DNA from: Mangifera indica
Lineage: Eukaryota > Streptophyta > Magnoliopsida > Sapindales > Anacardiaceae
DNA: 64,000 bases
Reading direction: 5' to 3'
Assembly (NCBI RefSeq): GCF_011075055.1
Contig: NC_058152.1
Location: 10,354,001-10,418,000, forward strand
In this document: piece by piece, positions 48,989 to 63,698 of the stretch
Layout: each line of letters opens with the position of its first letter
Numbering within the stretch: position 1 is the first letter of the stretch
The notes under the pieces: generated by a model
What the model saw: the letters and a program-made list of their open reading frames with translations, nothing else
Told to the model about the DNA's origin: nothing
The model's database searches: none
Translations under genes and position numbers: made by a program

Positions 48989-49348
48989 GTCAAACTCACA
49001 AGGGTAAAAAATTTGATTTGAATTGATTAAAATAATGTCATTTTGATTAATATGCATTAAAATAATATCATTTTAATATATTTTGAGTCAATTACAACAT
49101 TGATCTCTCAAGCTTAATTCCTTTCAAACCAATTTGAATTCGAACTGATTTGAGGGGAGCTCGAGCCTTAGCTTAAGCTTGTCTTCTTTCAAGCCAAGTT
49201 GTACTTGAGTTGGCCCAATCTCAAACTTGACTCAACTCAAATCCACCTTTATATGTCGGTGTTTCTCTTTGAACTTTCAATAATATTTTATGTATAAATG
49301 ATGAGTATTATAAGATAAAATTAAATTGACGTATCATCATATTATCAC

Positions 49349-49420
49349 TCACTCCAATTCATATGATTCGACAAGCACCTAGACACTCCAATTCATAAGA
49401 TTCGACAAGCACCTAGACAC
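49349..49420. repeat. Tandem duplication, two units of about 36 bp
   Basis: ACTCCAATTCATATGATTCG followed by ACAAGCACCTAGACAC occurs twice in a row, differing by one base (CATATGATT / CATAAGATT). Confidence 0.85.
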
Positions 49421-50279
49421 TCGAAAATGATTCAGAGATAAGTTCCACCATTTCTTTACCTATTTTTTGTTTAGTCGAATGTGGCAATGGTTAGAGTTTT
49501 TTGTGTCAAACCCTAAATTGGCCAAATTAGTGTTAGTTTGGTTAGTTTTGTTGTTGGAAAATGTTGAAAATAGTATTGTGATGATTTATTTGGCATATTT
49601 TATTGTTTAATATTTTTGATTTGGTCAGAAAAAGATTAAACAATTGTCATTGATAGAGATGGAAACTACGCTCAGACACGCAAAAATATAGTGTCCATGC
49701 AAACATACTCACATAAAAGCACATGCAAACACGGTACTAACATTGTTCATAAAATGAGGTTTTATGTTTTTTACATACAATTTTTTTATTTTAACTAATG
49801 AATTAACAATTCGAAGTTTGAGTTTGTAGAGATTTCTAGTTAATGAATAGGTCGAGAAGAGGCGGTACCATGATGCTCATAGTTGTAAGGTTACAAAAAA
49901 TGTACATAGCCACGAGGACATAATCAAGCACTTTAAGGCAAAGCTAAATCGTGCCTACAACACTCATAACATCCTAAGGACAAGTATGTTTTTCAAACCT
50001 ATAAAACACAAAAAGGTTAAAGTTACTTAACTTCATCCCTTGTGCTCTCCATTTGCATTGTTTATACACACATTTGATATCTCATCCATTTTTTTTGTTT
50101 AAACTTGTCACCTTGAACTAATAATTATTTTTCAATACATCCATATGAAACGTATCTATTAAGACCTATTTATAAACAAATTGATCATTTACTTTGAATC
50201 TCTCATCTTATGGTAGAGCTAAATGAATTTCAATACCTTTATTTTCAGTATCCTTATAAGACTCTAGACCCTTAAAAAT
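49421..50279. other. Stretch without an assigned feature
   Basis: No long ORF. A plus-strand reading around 49,850-49,980 (AHSCKVTKNVHSHEDIIKHF) is open for about 45 codons and ends at a GTATGT, but I recognise no family. It may belong to the same degraded transposon as the next entry. Confidence 0.3.
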
Positions 50280-51000
50280 TATGTATTTGGAACTTAAACA
50301 TCAATGGGAATGAAACCAAGATGTATTGGAACATCATGATTTGAACTACCCAATGCCAACCCACTAGGACCAACCCCCACATCATCACCACCATCATCAC
50401 TACCATCAATAGTACCATCATCATCACAACCACCATATTCTTCTTTATCTGATTGAAAATTTTATGGTTAAACGTCACCCATCTTAAAACAACTCTCGGG
50501 TGTACCCCATAATGGCTCTCGGTGCCTTGCTCTTTCACTCTATGCCCAATCCTGAAAGGGAGCAATCAAGTTTGCCCCAACCTTAACACCATTGTTCATC
50601 CATAAATGGGGATGAGTGAACCTTTGGTTATGCTTCGGGATATCGTTGTTCATAGTTGGTTCTGACTTCTTAAAGGCTTGTAACCACACCAAAAAATAAC
50701 AAATTCCTTTTGCGTCCCTCAATAACCTCATGATAATCTGAACATAGTAATCATCTTTTATCATATACGACAAATTACTTGAGGTGTTTGGGTTTTACAT
50801 CTAAATTTTTACATCATTGCAACTTCAGTTAGTGCCCAAACAAGAACAAACTGCTTCTATGAATCCATTGTAATTTATTTTTGCATCAATTGATACTAAT
50901 TTCTAAACCCCGCCAATGTATTTCGAAATGTTATCAACTCCAATAGCCCATTGCCTACTATATCCAAACATATGTATTATCTCAACTATTTACTTGTACG
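50280..51000 (-). pseudogene. Degraded N-terminal region of a MuDR-type transposase
   Basis: Minus-strand reading, in pieces: ISKYIGGV, KLVSIDAKINYNGFIEAVCS, SYMIKDDYYVQIIMRLLRD and GICYFLV, then an Asp/Gly-rich linker (CDDDGTIDGSDDGGDD). This order (GG...K.I.VD..I.Y..F, then I.DD..V..., then an acidic linker) is that of the PB1-like N-terminal domain of plant MULE transposases. Several stops and a frame change interrupt it. It matches the part missing from the MULE at 36,317, but on the other strand and 10 kb away. Family call is by pattern only. Confidence 0.45.
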
Positions 51001-51494
51001 AAAGAAATTCAACTAAGTGATAGTATATTGCAATTAACCCACAAACATTTTGAATTTTTATTGTAGTCCATAGCGCGCACACGATCACATTCGCACACGC
51101 ACACACCAACACACATAACATTTTCCAAGGAAATTACAATTATAGTTTTCCTTCAATTTGGACACCAATAATTATTTTATTTTAACAATAGGAACAGATA
51201 TTGTTCATATTCAAGTTATGTAATTGTTTAAAACTTCAAAAAACAAATAGAAGCGTAAAAAATTAGTATGTTTTGATCTTTATTCTCCGATGCTTGAAAC
51301 TAACAATACTAACATTATCAAATAAAAGTTCTTGTTTAATATAGATCTGAGTCAAGACGTTCTCTTGGATTATGATGATCTTGTTAGAGAAGTAACACAA
51401 CCTATTTAAATATGATTGTCATTTGTTTATCAGACTTCATTCTCAAAGCACCCGAGGGTTTATTTATTGGGCAAAGTTAGACAGGTTTCCTCAA

Positions 51495-54770
<3,276 letters not shown>

Positions 54771-55882
54771 TTGTATATATAATATTATTTACAAGAATCT
54801 TCCTCAACATTGCACTATCCACCATGAGGCTTAATTTGGAAGGCACATTTTTTTATTAGGCAAAAAATGTATGCTAATTCAACTAGATTTGGCACACTAA
54901 TCCACCAATTTAGAACTTTTGTTCATACATAGGTTTCACACCCATGTGGCCACGTGTATCATTGAATTATTGTGGCACAATGTGAATGAAAATGATTTGA
55001 AACCTAAATTTAACTAATTGATTCAATTAGTCTAATCACAACTCCAAGCTCAATCTAATCCAAGAAATGGGAATTTCCCATTTGGGAGTTGCTCAGGGTC
55101 ATCACATAGTGTAATTGAATTTTCTATATGATAAATTAAACAGACAAAATTGTTATGCGTATTGTTCTAAAATTAATTTAAATGGATAATCGATTTGATC
55201 ATCAATATGATTAATAAGATTAAAGCAGAATTAGACCGATCCCTTAACTAGATCAATACTCAGTTTAATTATTAAAATATTGTGAACGACTGAAAAATTC
55301 GTAAATAACTGTATCAAATGTGTAGGTAATAGTTGAGAATTGTAATAATTTTAGATAAGAAATTCTTGCCAAAATTTCCAAGAAACAAAGAAGATATGTT
55401 TTGAAAGTCCATCATAATATCTCCTTCTATCAATTTAAACCACAAGTTTTATTTTCCTTTACAAAATTACAACAATACTTTATACAAACGGAAAAATATT
55501 AATAAATACACATAAATTAATGTATTATTATATAGTTAAATAATTAAAAATTTTATATAAAATAAACAATAATATTACTTATTCTTATGATGATATGTTA
55601 ATTTCTTTTAATTTTTAATATTTATTTATTTTAAAGAAATTAATTAAAATAATTTTTTTATCCATCTCAACTTTTTTCTTTTCTGTCCAGTGAGTATGCA
55701 CTTTTCCGATTAAAAATTGAACGTTCGTCCATTGACAGAAACGTTACAAGACGCTTTCAAACTGTTAGGGTCCCATTTGTACTGACATAAAACCTTAATG
55801 TCAAACATGTAATTATCCGAATCGAACTAGGGTGGTCTCACCTATTGTTGGCTAATAGCCACCCGCCAATAAAATTCGTACC
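54771..55882. other. Intergenic region upstream of the ERF gene
   Basis: No ORF of note. A small AT-rich repeat occurs near 55,525-55,570. Sequence from 55,680 on is less AT-biased and may be distal promoter. Confidence 0.45.
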
Positions 55883-55950
55883 GTTGACTGTGGTCAACGT
55901 TGACATTTAACATCTAACGGTACCGGCATATCAACCAATCAAAAGCCGCC
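55883..55950 (+). promoter_or_regulatory. W-box cluster and GCC-box upstream of the ERF gene
   Basis: TTGACT, GGTCAA and TTGACA (three WRKY-type W-box cores on both strands) lie within 22 bp at 55,884-55,905, followed by AGCCGCC (GCC-box core) at 55,944-55,950. They are about 1.5 kb upstream of the ERF start, so function is inferred only from motif clustering. Confidence 0.35.
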
Positions 55951-57375
55951 ACGTTAAAGTGAAAAAATTAAAGAAGCTGTGGACAAAATGAACATGAACT
56001 TTTATTTTTTTATTTATTTATTTTTGAAACTAAATAAATTTAATAATCTAAACGCAAGTATGTCGACAAAGCTACACATGGGAATTGCCAAATTTATTCA
56101 TTTATAATAATAAAAAATAAATTAATGATGAAGAATGTGTAAATTGACTTCCTATGGCACAAGTTAATCTAATTATTTAATTTATTTTTTAAATTTAAAA
56201 TCACTTAAAAGTTGAATACTAACTTGATTAGAGGTGAATTTCAGTTTGAACAAAGATCGGATCAAACTCTATTCAAATATGAAAACAAGAATTCAAATAA
56301 CAAATAATGACATCGAAGAAAATAATAAATTGTCAAAGAAAAAGAAAAAAAATCATCAATGAAACTTTAGTGTAAATTCATTAGTGAGCTCTCAAACCCA
56401 AATTAAATTAAAATTCCAATTTGAGTTTGATTTATTCAAAAGATTAGAATCCAAATAAGTTCGACTCAAAAATCCACTCTAATCTAAATCTAGAATTTTA
56501 CATTTAAAAGACATTATTGATCAATTTAGTGTAATCACATAAATTTGTATTTTAAATAAAATTTGTATATTTTAACAGCAATAAAACTATATAAATCTAA
56601 TTTTGAGTACTAATCGTATATCTAGATTATGCATCATCATATAGTTTGTTATCTTTTAATTAATAATAAATTAATATTTAATTAAATGATGATATATTAT
56701 TTAAATACCTAATTAGATATTCAAGTATGTGTACACAAAAAATTGTTTTTTAAGAGTAATTTAATGTATACACACTTTTGACACATAATTTAAATACACA
56801 GATTGATGGTTATCATACTAAAATTATCCAATCATATAATCACTCATCATTTACGTATTAAAATGACGTATCAAAAGTATGAATATATAGTTTTATTTAG
56901 AAAAGATATTTATTTGCATCTAATTTTGAATAGTTAATTGGTTGACTAGATGAATTGTTATTATATGATTACGTAATTTTAATTTAATAATAAAATAATC
57001 ATAAATAATCTAAATATCCAATTAAATATTAAAAAATTGGTGCACAAAATATTGCTTTATAAAAAAAAATGGGAGGCCATGTCGGTAATTTCCCAATTTA
57101 TCTTCCTCAACAAAACCAAACCACCGCCAAAAACAGGAGCCAGTCTGTCCCAATTGTTGCTTCCTCTGTTGAACAACATCGACTTGTCTCCAATCCTTTG
57201 ACCTTCTCCCAAATCCTCTTTTGACTCTTTTATTTATCTCAACACCTTCGCCTTCCTAAATCATTAACTTTAATTTAATCCATTCATAACTCAACTCTCC
57301 CCACTTGATCTCCTACCGACTTCAATGTAAACAGTCTCCATTCAAATTTGCCAGGGCAGCTCTCTTTCTTTTCCT
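55951..57375. other. Upstream region of the ERF gene
   Basis: AT-rich, with small AT repeat copies near 56,630-56,700 and 56,970-57,010. The last 300 bp (57,070-57,375) are CT-rich and promoter-like, with TTGACC and TTGACT near 57,199 and 57,223. Confidence 0.45.
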
Positions 57376-57382
57376 TATATAA
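57376..57382 (+). promoter_or_regulatory. TATA box of the ERF gene
   Basis: TATATAA in a TTCCTTATATAAACACCC context, 83 bp before the first ATG of the presumed reading frame (57,459). Confidence 0.65.
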
Positions 57383-57458
57383 ACACCCACCACTCAACTG
57401 TTTCTTCCTTCAAAACGAAGAAATTGACCAACCCTTTTGCTTATTTTTGTAATTTTGC

Positions 57459-58318
57459 ATGTGATGTTGCGTTGAAAAAGTGGCGAACAAGAAAGGAAAG
57501 AAGGTGGCGGAGGATGGTCATCGGGTTGATAACGAGCAGTGGCCGTTTGAATATCAACCGTTGGATGAATCCGCTGGCAATGAGATGTGGATGTTTTCGA
57601 AGGTGAGAAGGGAGAGGGAGATGTCGGCGATGGTGTCTGCTCTGACGCACGTGGTGACCGGAGATGATTGCGTGCGGCGGATTAACGACGGTGATGATGA
57701 TAATTTGGTAAATGAATTGATGGATGATATGAATGTTGGTTCAAGTGAAAGCTCCTTGCATGGTGGCTCCTCCTCTTATTCTTCCCCTTCAGGGAGCAGC
57801 AGTGGCCACAAAAGAGGAAGAAATCAGCATATTCAAACATCTAAAGAGTTTTCTTCTTTAAGAGGTAACTTTATTTTTTTCAACACCCAAATTAACTGGT
57901 ATATATTTTAAAATTATATTTACCCTATTTGACTATTTCTATATTTAAACTATACTCTACCCTCCAATTCGAGGTGGATTCGAGTTGTTTGAGTTCTAAT
58001 TTATGTTTAATTTAAATGGGTCAAATTCAAACTAAATTTTTAATTTAACAGTTCAACTTAAACTTAGTTTGTTTGCCTTTTAAAAAAGATAGTTCAGTTT
58101 TCGATAATACTATTCAATCGATATATTATCTGCATTCTAATAATACTATAGATTAATTCAAACAAAATCAGACTTAAATTATCTTTTATAAATTTGTACT
58201 AAACTTGAGTTAACCCTTATTTAACATCGATTAGATATGATCTATTTTCGAAAATTTGATCTTAAAATAATAGTATTAATGTTAATATTGCATGCAATGA
58301 TGCAATCTATAGTAACCA

Positions 58319-58357
<39 letters not shown>

Positions 58358-59284
58358 ATCCCAATTTTAAGATATAAGTGTTAACCAATAAAATTATGAA
58401 TACCGAATTTTAAATATTTAATTGAATATTTGGATAATATATAATTATATGATCCAATAATTTTAAATTAAATATTAATTAATAATCAGTCATATTATGA
58501 TAAATTATTTAAATACTCAATTTATAATAAAAATTGGATGATAGCATTGCTAATTAATGATTAATGATTCCTTGTTAATTTCTTTCCAATAGAAACTTCA
58601 AATTCAACAATTCAATCAGAAATTACATTATTCAACGCAAAGTATGAGTACACCACCACCAACAGTGGCGATCAATATAAGAAGAATGATAACAACACCG
58701 CCATCAACGTTCAAGAACCGAGAAGAAGATACAGAGGAGTGAGGCAGCGGCCGTGGGGGAAATGGGCGGCGGAGATAAGAGATCCATTCAAGGCTGCAAG
58801 AGTGTGGCTGGGCACATTTGACACAGCGGAAGATGCAGCCAGAGCATATGATGAAGCCGCTTTAAGGTTCAGAGGCAACAAGGCAAAGCTCAATTTCCCT
58901 GAAAATGTCAAGCTCCGGTCACCGCCTCGAGACCCAGCAGCCGCCGAGGCTGCGGCAACTACCCAGTTCGCCTTTTCCGGTTCTGCACCAACCCTTTTGA
59001 GCACTCCCACATCCACTGAGCCGATTGTTCATTTTCAAGTGGGGTTTCCTGCTCCCATGGTTTTGGATTTTGCTGAATTTCAGAGGCAGCCCATGAGTTT
59101 GTATGACCAGCTTGTGTTTTCTTCTTCATTGGCTTCCAATTTGTCCCCGCCGCCGCCACCCCATTTGATGTTCCAGCCTCAGCCTCCTCATCACTTCATG
59201 GCAGCCTCCACCCACAGCAGTGGTGAAAATTTTGAAATTCCTTCATGGATGAGCTCCAATCTATACCCTCCTAATTCAGGATAA
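57459..59284 (+). CDS. ABR1/ERF111-like AP2/ERF transcription factor (group X), start region abnormal
   Basis: Exon 1 to 57,864 and exon 2 58,593-59,284 (GT/AG, phase 1). The open frame from 57,480 gives 358 codons. Order: VANKKGKK, the group X motif [12 protein letters not shown] (about residue 48), a Ser/Gly-rich stretch, then YEYTTT before one AP2/ERF domain (about residues 175-231; [39 protein letters not shown]), and a Pro/His-rich tail. Ala and Asp in WAAEIRDP mark an ERF rather than a DREB. ABR1 represses ABA responses and is induced by wounding and stress. The start is odd. Relatives begin MCVLKVAN. Here the in-frame ATG at 57,459 is followed at once by TGA, and the ATG at 57,464 would give MC-VEKVAN only if one T of ATGTTGC were absent. 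A shorter start inside exon 1 is possible. Confidence 0.88.
58318..58353. repeat. (ATT)n microsatellite in the ERF intron
   Basis: About 12 uninterrupted ATT units within the 728-bp intron. The intron also holds a copy of the small AT-rich repeat (about 58,435-58,500). Confidence 0.95.
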
Positions 59285-59355
59285 AATTTTTAGTTTTTCA
59301 GTGAGTACAATTATTCAGCCTTTTTACAGCTATATTATTTATCTTATTCCGGATT

Positions 59356-59356
59356 A

Positions 59357-59442
<86 letters not shown>
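59356..59442. repeat. Compound (CT)n(TA)n(TG)n microsatellite downstream of the ERF gene
   Basis: About 14 CT units, about 23 TA units, then a short TATG/TG run. It starts 72 bp after the stop codon, so it may lie in the 3' UTR. Confidence 0.95.
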
Positions 59443-59443
<1 letters not shown>

Positions 59444-59570
59444 ATTTTAAGTACATAATTAAACATATAAATAATATATAACATCTATTACGTGATGATA
59501 TATCATCTATATGTCTAATTGTATATTCAAAAATTTATACATATAGCCTTGTTCATCATTTGTTTATAAC

Positions 59571-60218
59571 GGCCAAAAGACATATTCCCACCAAGGTTTG
59601 ATGTAAATCTAACATTTCATCAATTAATTATCGAAAATTTAAATTTCTACCTATGAATTATTAAAATTAACAAAAATAGTTAACTTCAAAAGTAAAATCG
59701 TAATTTAATTAATACTGTATTAAAAATTATAAAATGTTATTCATTTTCTCCTTAAGTTTAAAAAACTAACAATTTCTTTTCTAAGGTTTCTCTATCTTTT
59801 TTTTTGACATTAAAACTTGCGACTTCACTCTTTCTCCCCTTTTTTGGCGTATCTCTAGCGTGCTCCCTCCTATAGTGACTCATCATTGTGGGGAGGAACA
59901 TGCCAAAGATGTGTCAGAAAAGGGCAAGGAGAGTGAAACCGTCGATTTCGACCTAAAAAAAGGGAAAGAGAAACTCTAGGAGAAAATGTAAGATTTAAAA
60001 TTTTAATCATACAAAAAATTATTAGTTTTCTAATCTTTAAAGAAAATAGATAATATTTTATTATTTTTAACATATAACTAGTTAAATAATGATTTTATCA
60101 TTGAAGTTAATTATTTCTATTAATTTTAATCGTCTATTGATGAAAATTTAGATTTTTGATAATTAACAAATGAGAGAGGGATTTCCATCAAACCTTGGGT
60201 GGGAAAAGGGATTTGACC
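59571..60218. mobile_element. E9: MULE-type non-autonomous element, 648 bp
   Basis: Ends GGCCAAAAGACATATTCCC and the complement of GGTCAAATCCCTTTTCCC. Inner terminal words match the family (CCAAGGTTTGATG). Flanking 9-mers GTTTATAAC and TTTTATTAT match in 6 of 9 positions only. It lies about 290 bp past the ERF stop codon. Confidence 0.72.
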
Positions 60219-60227
60219 TTTTATTAT

Positions 60228-60702
60228 TTTGTTATTTTCTTCCATACATGTCCATAATTTTAAAAGATATCGTAATCTATTGTAATAAAACTTTATGTAA
60301 GTTATTTTAAGTATCTAATTTATTAAAAATAAAATATCACTCAATCACATAATAATATATTATCTAATTATTTAATTATATATATGTATGTATGTATAAT
60401 ATTACTGAATTTCGATAGTATATATTAATATATATGGGTAAAAATATAGATTTAAAATTGTGATTTCAAGTATGACCCTAATAATGTGTAAGAAATAATT
60501 ATGGAGACTTTGATTAAAATTTGATATATCCAAACAAAGATTAGTAGTAGAGGTCAGAAGTAATCCCTTTCTTTATGGTAAAATTCATAAAATTAAAGCA
60601 CGCTTCTTCTTTTTCTTCTTCATGATACTTGATAATGGCAATTAGTTTAAAATTTCTTCTGTGTCTTCTTAGTCTGGATGTCAGGACCAATTTGGATAGT
60701 TT
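60228..60702. other. AT-rich spacer between E9 and E10
   Basis: Small AT-rich repeat at about 60,315-60,375. No gene found. Confidence 0.5.
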
Positions 60703-60711
60703 ATAGTTATA

Positions 60712-61413
60712 GGTGAAACGACTATTTTCCACTCAAATTTTGATGAGTTTTTAAAGTTATATTTATAGAGTTTAAAAAATTTAAAATCTTATTAATAGGT
60801 TAACTATAGTTAAAATTTTTTATTAGAAATAAAACTAAAATTATCATTTTATTAATAATATTAAAAAATATAAAATTTATTTGATTTTTCTTTTAAATTT
60901 TAAAAATTAATAATTCTACTATTGTTTAAAGTTTTCTAACTTTAAAAAGTCACAATCCCCCACCCCTAAAACCTAAGATTTTTTCCTTCACCCATTTGGC
61001 CTCCATCTCTAACGTTGACCATCTCTCTTCTTTATCCTAAAACATTGGTTAACGTCTACCCTCTTATTTGAGCATCATTAGAGACGAAAAAATCGGTCAC
61101 TTCATCAAACCCTAAGGTTTTTTATTTTGGGAGGGTGGAGGGTGGGGGGGGGGAAGGAAGGAGGGGAGAAGAATATGACTTTTTAAAATTAAAAAACTTT
61201 AAGTAAAGGTAAAATATTAGTTTTTAAAACTTAGAGGAGAAATTAATAAATTTTATATTTTTTAATATTATTAGTAAAATGATAATTTTATTTTTATTTC
61301 CAACAGAAAATTTTAATCATAGTTGATGTATAGATGAGATTTTAAGTTTTTAAAACTTTATGGATATAACTATACAAGCATATTAAAACTTGGGTGAAAA
61401 CGGTGTTTGGGCC
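60712..61413. mobile_element. E10: MULE-type non-autonomous element, 702 bp
   Basis: Ends GGTGAAACGACTATTTTCC and the complement of GGCCCAAACACCGTTTTCAC. Flanks ATAGTTATA and TAGTTTATA align with one indel. The core contains a G-rich run (61,130-61,165) and CTCTAACGTTGACC-like sequence. Confidence 0.7.
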
Positions 61414-61455
61414 TAGTTTATATGATAATCCTTGATTGACGGATAGAGACAGAGA

Positions 61456-61655
61456 CTTGGCCTAAAGGGCACTCTACTTGTTCCATGTCAACCCAATACT
61501 GCACTTTAATAATAATTGAATGCTTGGAATTGGCCTAAAGGTTACTCTTCTGGTTCCATTTCAACCCAATAATAATAATTGAATGCTTGGAATTGGCCTA
61601 AAGGTTACTCTACCGGTTCCATTTCAACCCAATAATAATAATTGAATACTTGAAA
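61456..61655. repeat. Tandem repeat, three units of 63-74 bp
   Basis: The unit starts TTGGCCTAAAGG, then ACTCT..GGTTCCAT, TCAACCCAATA and ATAATTGAATGCTTGGAA. Units start at about 61,456, 61,530 and 61,593. The first is longer by an internal insert. Confidence 0.9.
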
Positions 61656-61724
61656 TTCTGTGACCACACGGGCCCTTGTATTACGCATAATCAATTAAAA
61701 AATGTGTATTTAATTAATTATTTA

Positions 61725-61800
61725 AATGATGTATTATTATATAATTAAATAATTTTAAATTAAAGATAAAATAATATTTAATTATATGATGATATATCAT
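61725..61800. repeat. Representative copy of the small AT-rich repeat
   Basis: Core AATTTTAAATTAAAGATAAA followed by ATAATATTTAATTATATGAT and ATATCATTTGAGTATCTAAT. Similar copies are at about 13,565, 16,855, 23,640, 23,830, 25,340, 27,325, 29,150, 53,815, 55,525, 56,630, 56,970, 58,435, 60,315 and 62,200. The ends are partly palindromic (ATATCAT / ATGATAT), suggesting a very small non-autonomous element. Confidence 0.6.
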
Positions 61801-61869
61801 TTGAGTATCTAATTTGATAAAATCATGTAATCAAAGTACTATACAAGAGTATTTTATATATTAATAATT

Positions 61870-62190
61870 GTAGTTATCAGTATTATACAATATATGATAT
61901 ATATTTTATTATACGATACAGATGAAAAACAATATATATCATAAGATGTATTGTAATTATTACGATACATTGGATGTATCATATGATACGATATATATTA
62001 TGAATACACTTTTTAGAAAAAATAATAATATAGTGGGAGTGTGTATGAGAATTTTAAATTTTTAAAAGTATTTAAAATATTTTTTAAAATGATAATGTGT
62101 CAATTATATTTTTAATTATTTAATTATTTTATTTTTTAAAAGTTATATTATACGATATGATATAATACTTAATACACGATTCAACTATCA
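61870..62190. repeat. Dispersed repeat R, copy 2
   Basis: Matches 34,740-35,060 in the same orientation (see that entry). Confidence 0.6.
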
Positions 62191-63479
62191 TGTCAATAAC
62201 ATATATAATTGAATAATTTTAAATTAAAAATAAGATAATATTCATTCATACGATAACACAACAACCGTAAAACATCTGTAGTACTCAATGGATTAATGAC
62301 CAGAAGAATTCTCTTGGAAGATATAAACCAATGGCATAAATGCTTGCTTATGACAAAAGATAGAGCAATAGCCAATAGTCAAAGTTTCATTTCAATACCG
62401 TGGAAATTTAACTGCCATCCCAAATTGACCATCTGGTGAACAGCTTTGTAACTTGACTGACCATTACTACTTTGTAATACTTTAGACTCTGCCCACAAAT
62501 GGTAAAGTCAATATTTTGAATCTGACTATTTGCATTGACCTTTATCTTTATAATTGACTTTCTTACACATATCAATCAAAAGAGGATTTTGTACTAAGAA
62601 AGAGTTAAGCACCCAATTTTAAATACTCCATTTGATACCCTTTATTATACGTATATAATAATACATCTTTTAAATATCTAGTTAAATATATTCAAAATTA
62701 AATACGTATTCATTTATACCAATCATGAAATATCTGGGAAAAGATTAAAAACACAACAAAAAGATGATTCAAAACTGAGTCTCATGAAACTTGCTTACTT
62801 TATGGTTTTCTTCTTTGATCCTGCTACAGCGCAGGTAATATTATGGATCCTTTGAAATTGGCCAGAATCACTTCCGAGGCAATTTCTAGTGACCATTAAG
62901 GTTTCTTGAGCGGTTGCTTAACTATTTCATGCATCTAGTGTTACCACATGCTAGGAAATAAAGGTATCATTCCATTACTCAGTTGATTCAGGGACCGGTG
63001 GAAAAAACTCTAAATCACAGGATTACAGCAAAATCATTGTTGAAACACAAATATGGAGGAAACCATGAGAAAGATCAGAATCTTAAGAAAACATGAGAAA
63101 CTATAAATGAACCAAAGTGGATAAATTTAATTTCTTTCCACTGCTACTAAACAAGCCCAATGAAGTTTTTGTGTTAGCCAGTGGTAAAAGTATGTACTAA
63201 TAGTGTACAACAATCTTTAAGTTTTTGGAAACAAATTCGAGATCTATATTCCCTAACCTTCTACAAACAAAATAACTTCCAGAAAGAACCTGATGATAAA
63301 ATGCCTGTTTGATCAACCCAATCGAAGTTGAATTCACATTGATTGTGATCACAACTGAAACCTATCAAACAAAATGAAGACAAGACGTCACTACATGCCT
63401 CTGCTATATTTGATGGTGTGATGAAAAAATAAGGAAAACGAGAGAAATCTACCTGAAAAGTAGGGTGATGTCGTCATTA
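62191..63479 (-). other. 3' flank of the RPN5 gene
   Basis: No protein-coding ORF of significance. The part from about 62,750 on is of more even base composition and probably includes the RPN5 3' UTR on the minus strand. A CTTTTCAG just before 63,440 (read on the minus strand) could be a UTR splice acceptor, but I cannot establish this. Confidence 0.4.
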
Positions 63480-63698
63480 TCAAACTTTGAGGGCGGCTTT
63501 GTGAACCATAGTTTCTTTGTGAATTTGATGGCAACTCTTCTCGACGAGATCAAGTAGCTTCTCCAAGTTTGTTGCCCATGAGTTGAGAATGTCGTTGCTA
63601 TCCTTGGCTACCATAAAAGAGACTATTCCCTTTGGCCTGTCAATTTTAGCTACCAATGCCTTGGACACAACCATATCTGACAGGTGCTTCTCGGCATC
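63480..63698 (-). CDS. RPN5: 26S proteasome lid subunit RPN5 (PSMD12), last coding exon
   Basis: Terminal exon of 73 codons including the stop, entered through an ATTCAG acceptor in phase 0. It reads [40 protein letters not shown] and [20 protein letters not shown], then [12 protein letters not shown]. This is the C-terminal end of the PCI-domain winged helix plus the C-terminal helix of RPN5, nearly identical to plant RPN5a/b. RPN5 is a scaffold of the proteasome lid beside RPN11 and takes part in degrading ubiquitinated proteins. The remaining exons lie beyond the right edge; the visible 300 bp upstream (63,699-64,000) are intron. Confidence 0.95.
   Translation of the reverse strand, partial: DAEKHLSDMVVSKALVAKIDRPKGIVSFMVAKDSNDILNSWATNLEKLLDLVEKSCHQIHKETMVHKAALKV

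Larger units (their letters stand above)
46571..49300. repeat. Segment C3
   Basis: Collinear with C2, including a MULE-type element at the same site (E8) and the hairpin element. It extends further right than C2, and that extension (49,015-49,300) matches C0 (27,055-27,310): GATTTGAGGGGAGCTCGAG against GATTTGAGAGGAGTTCAAA. Confidence 0.88.
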
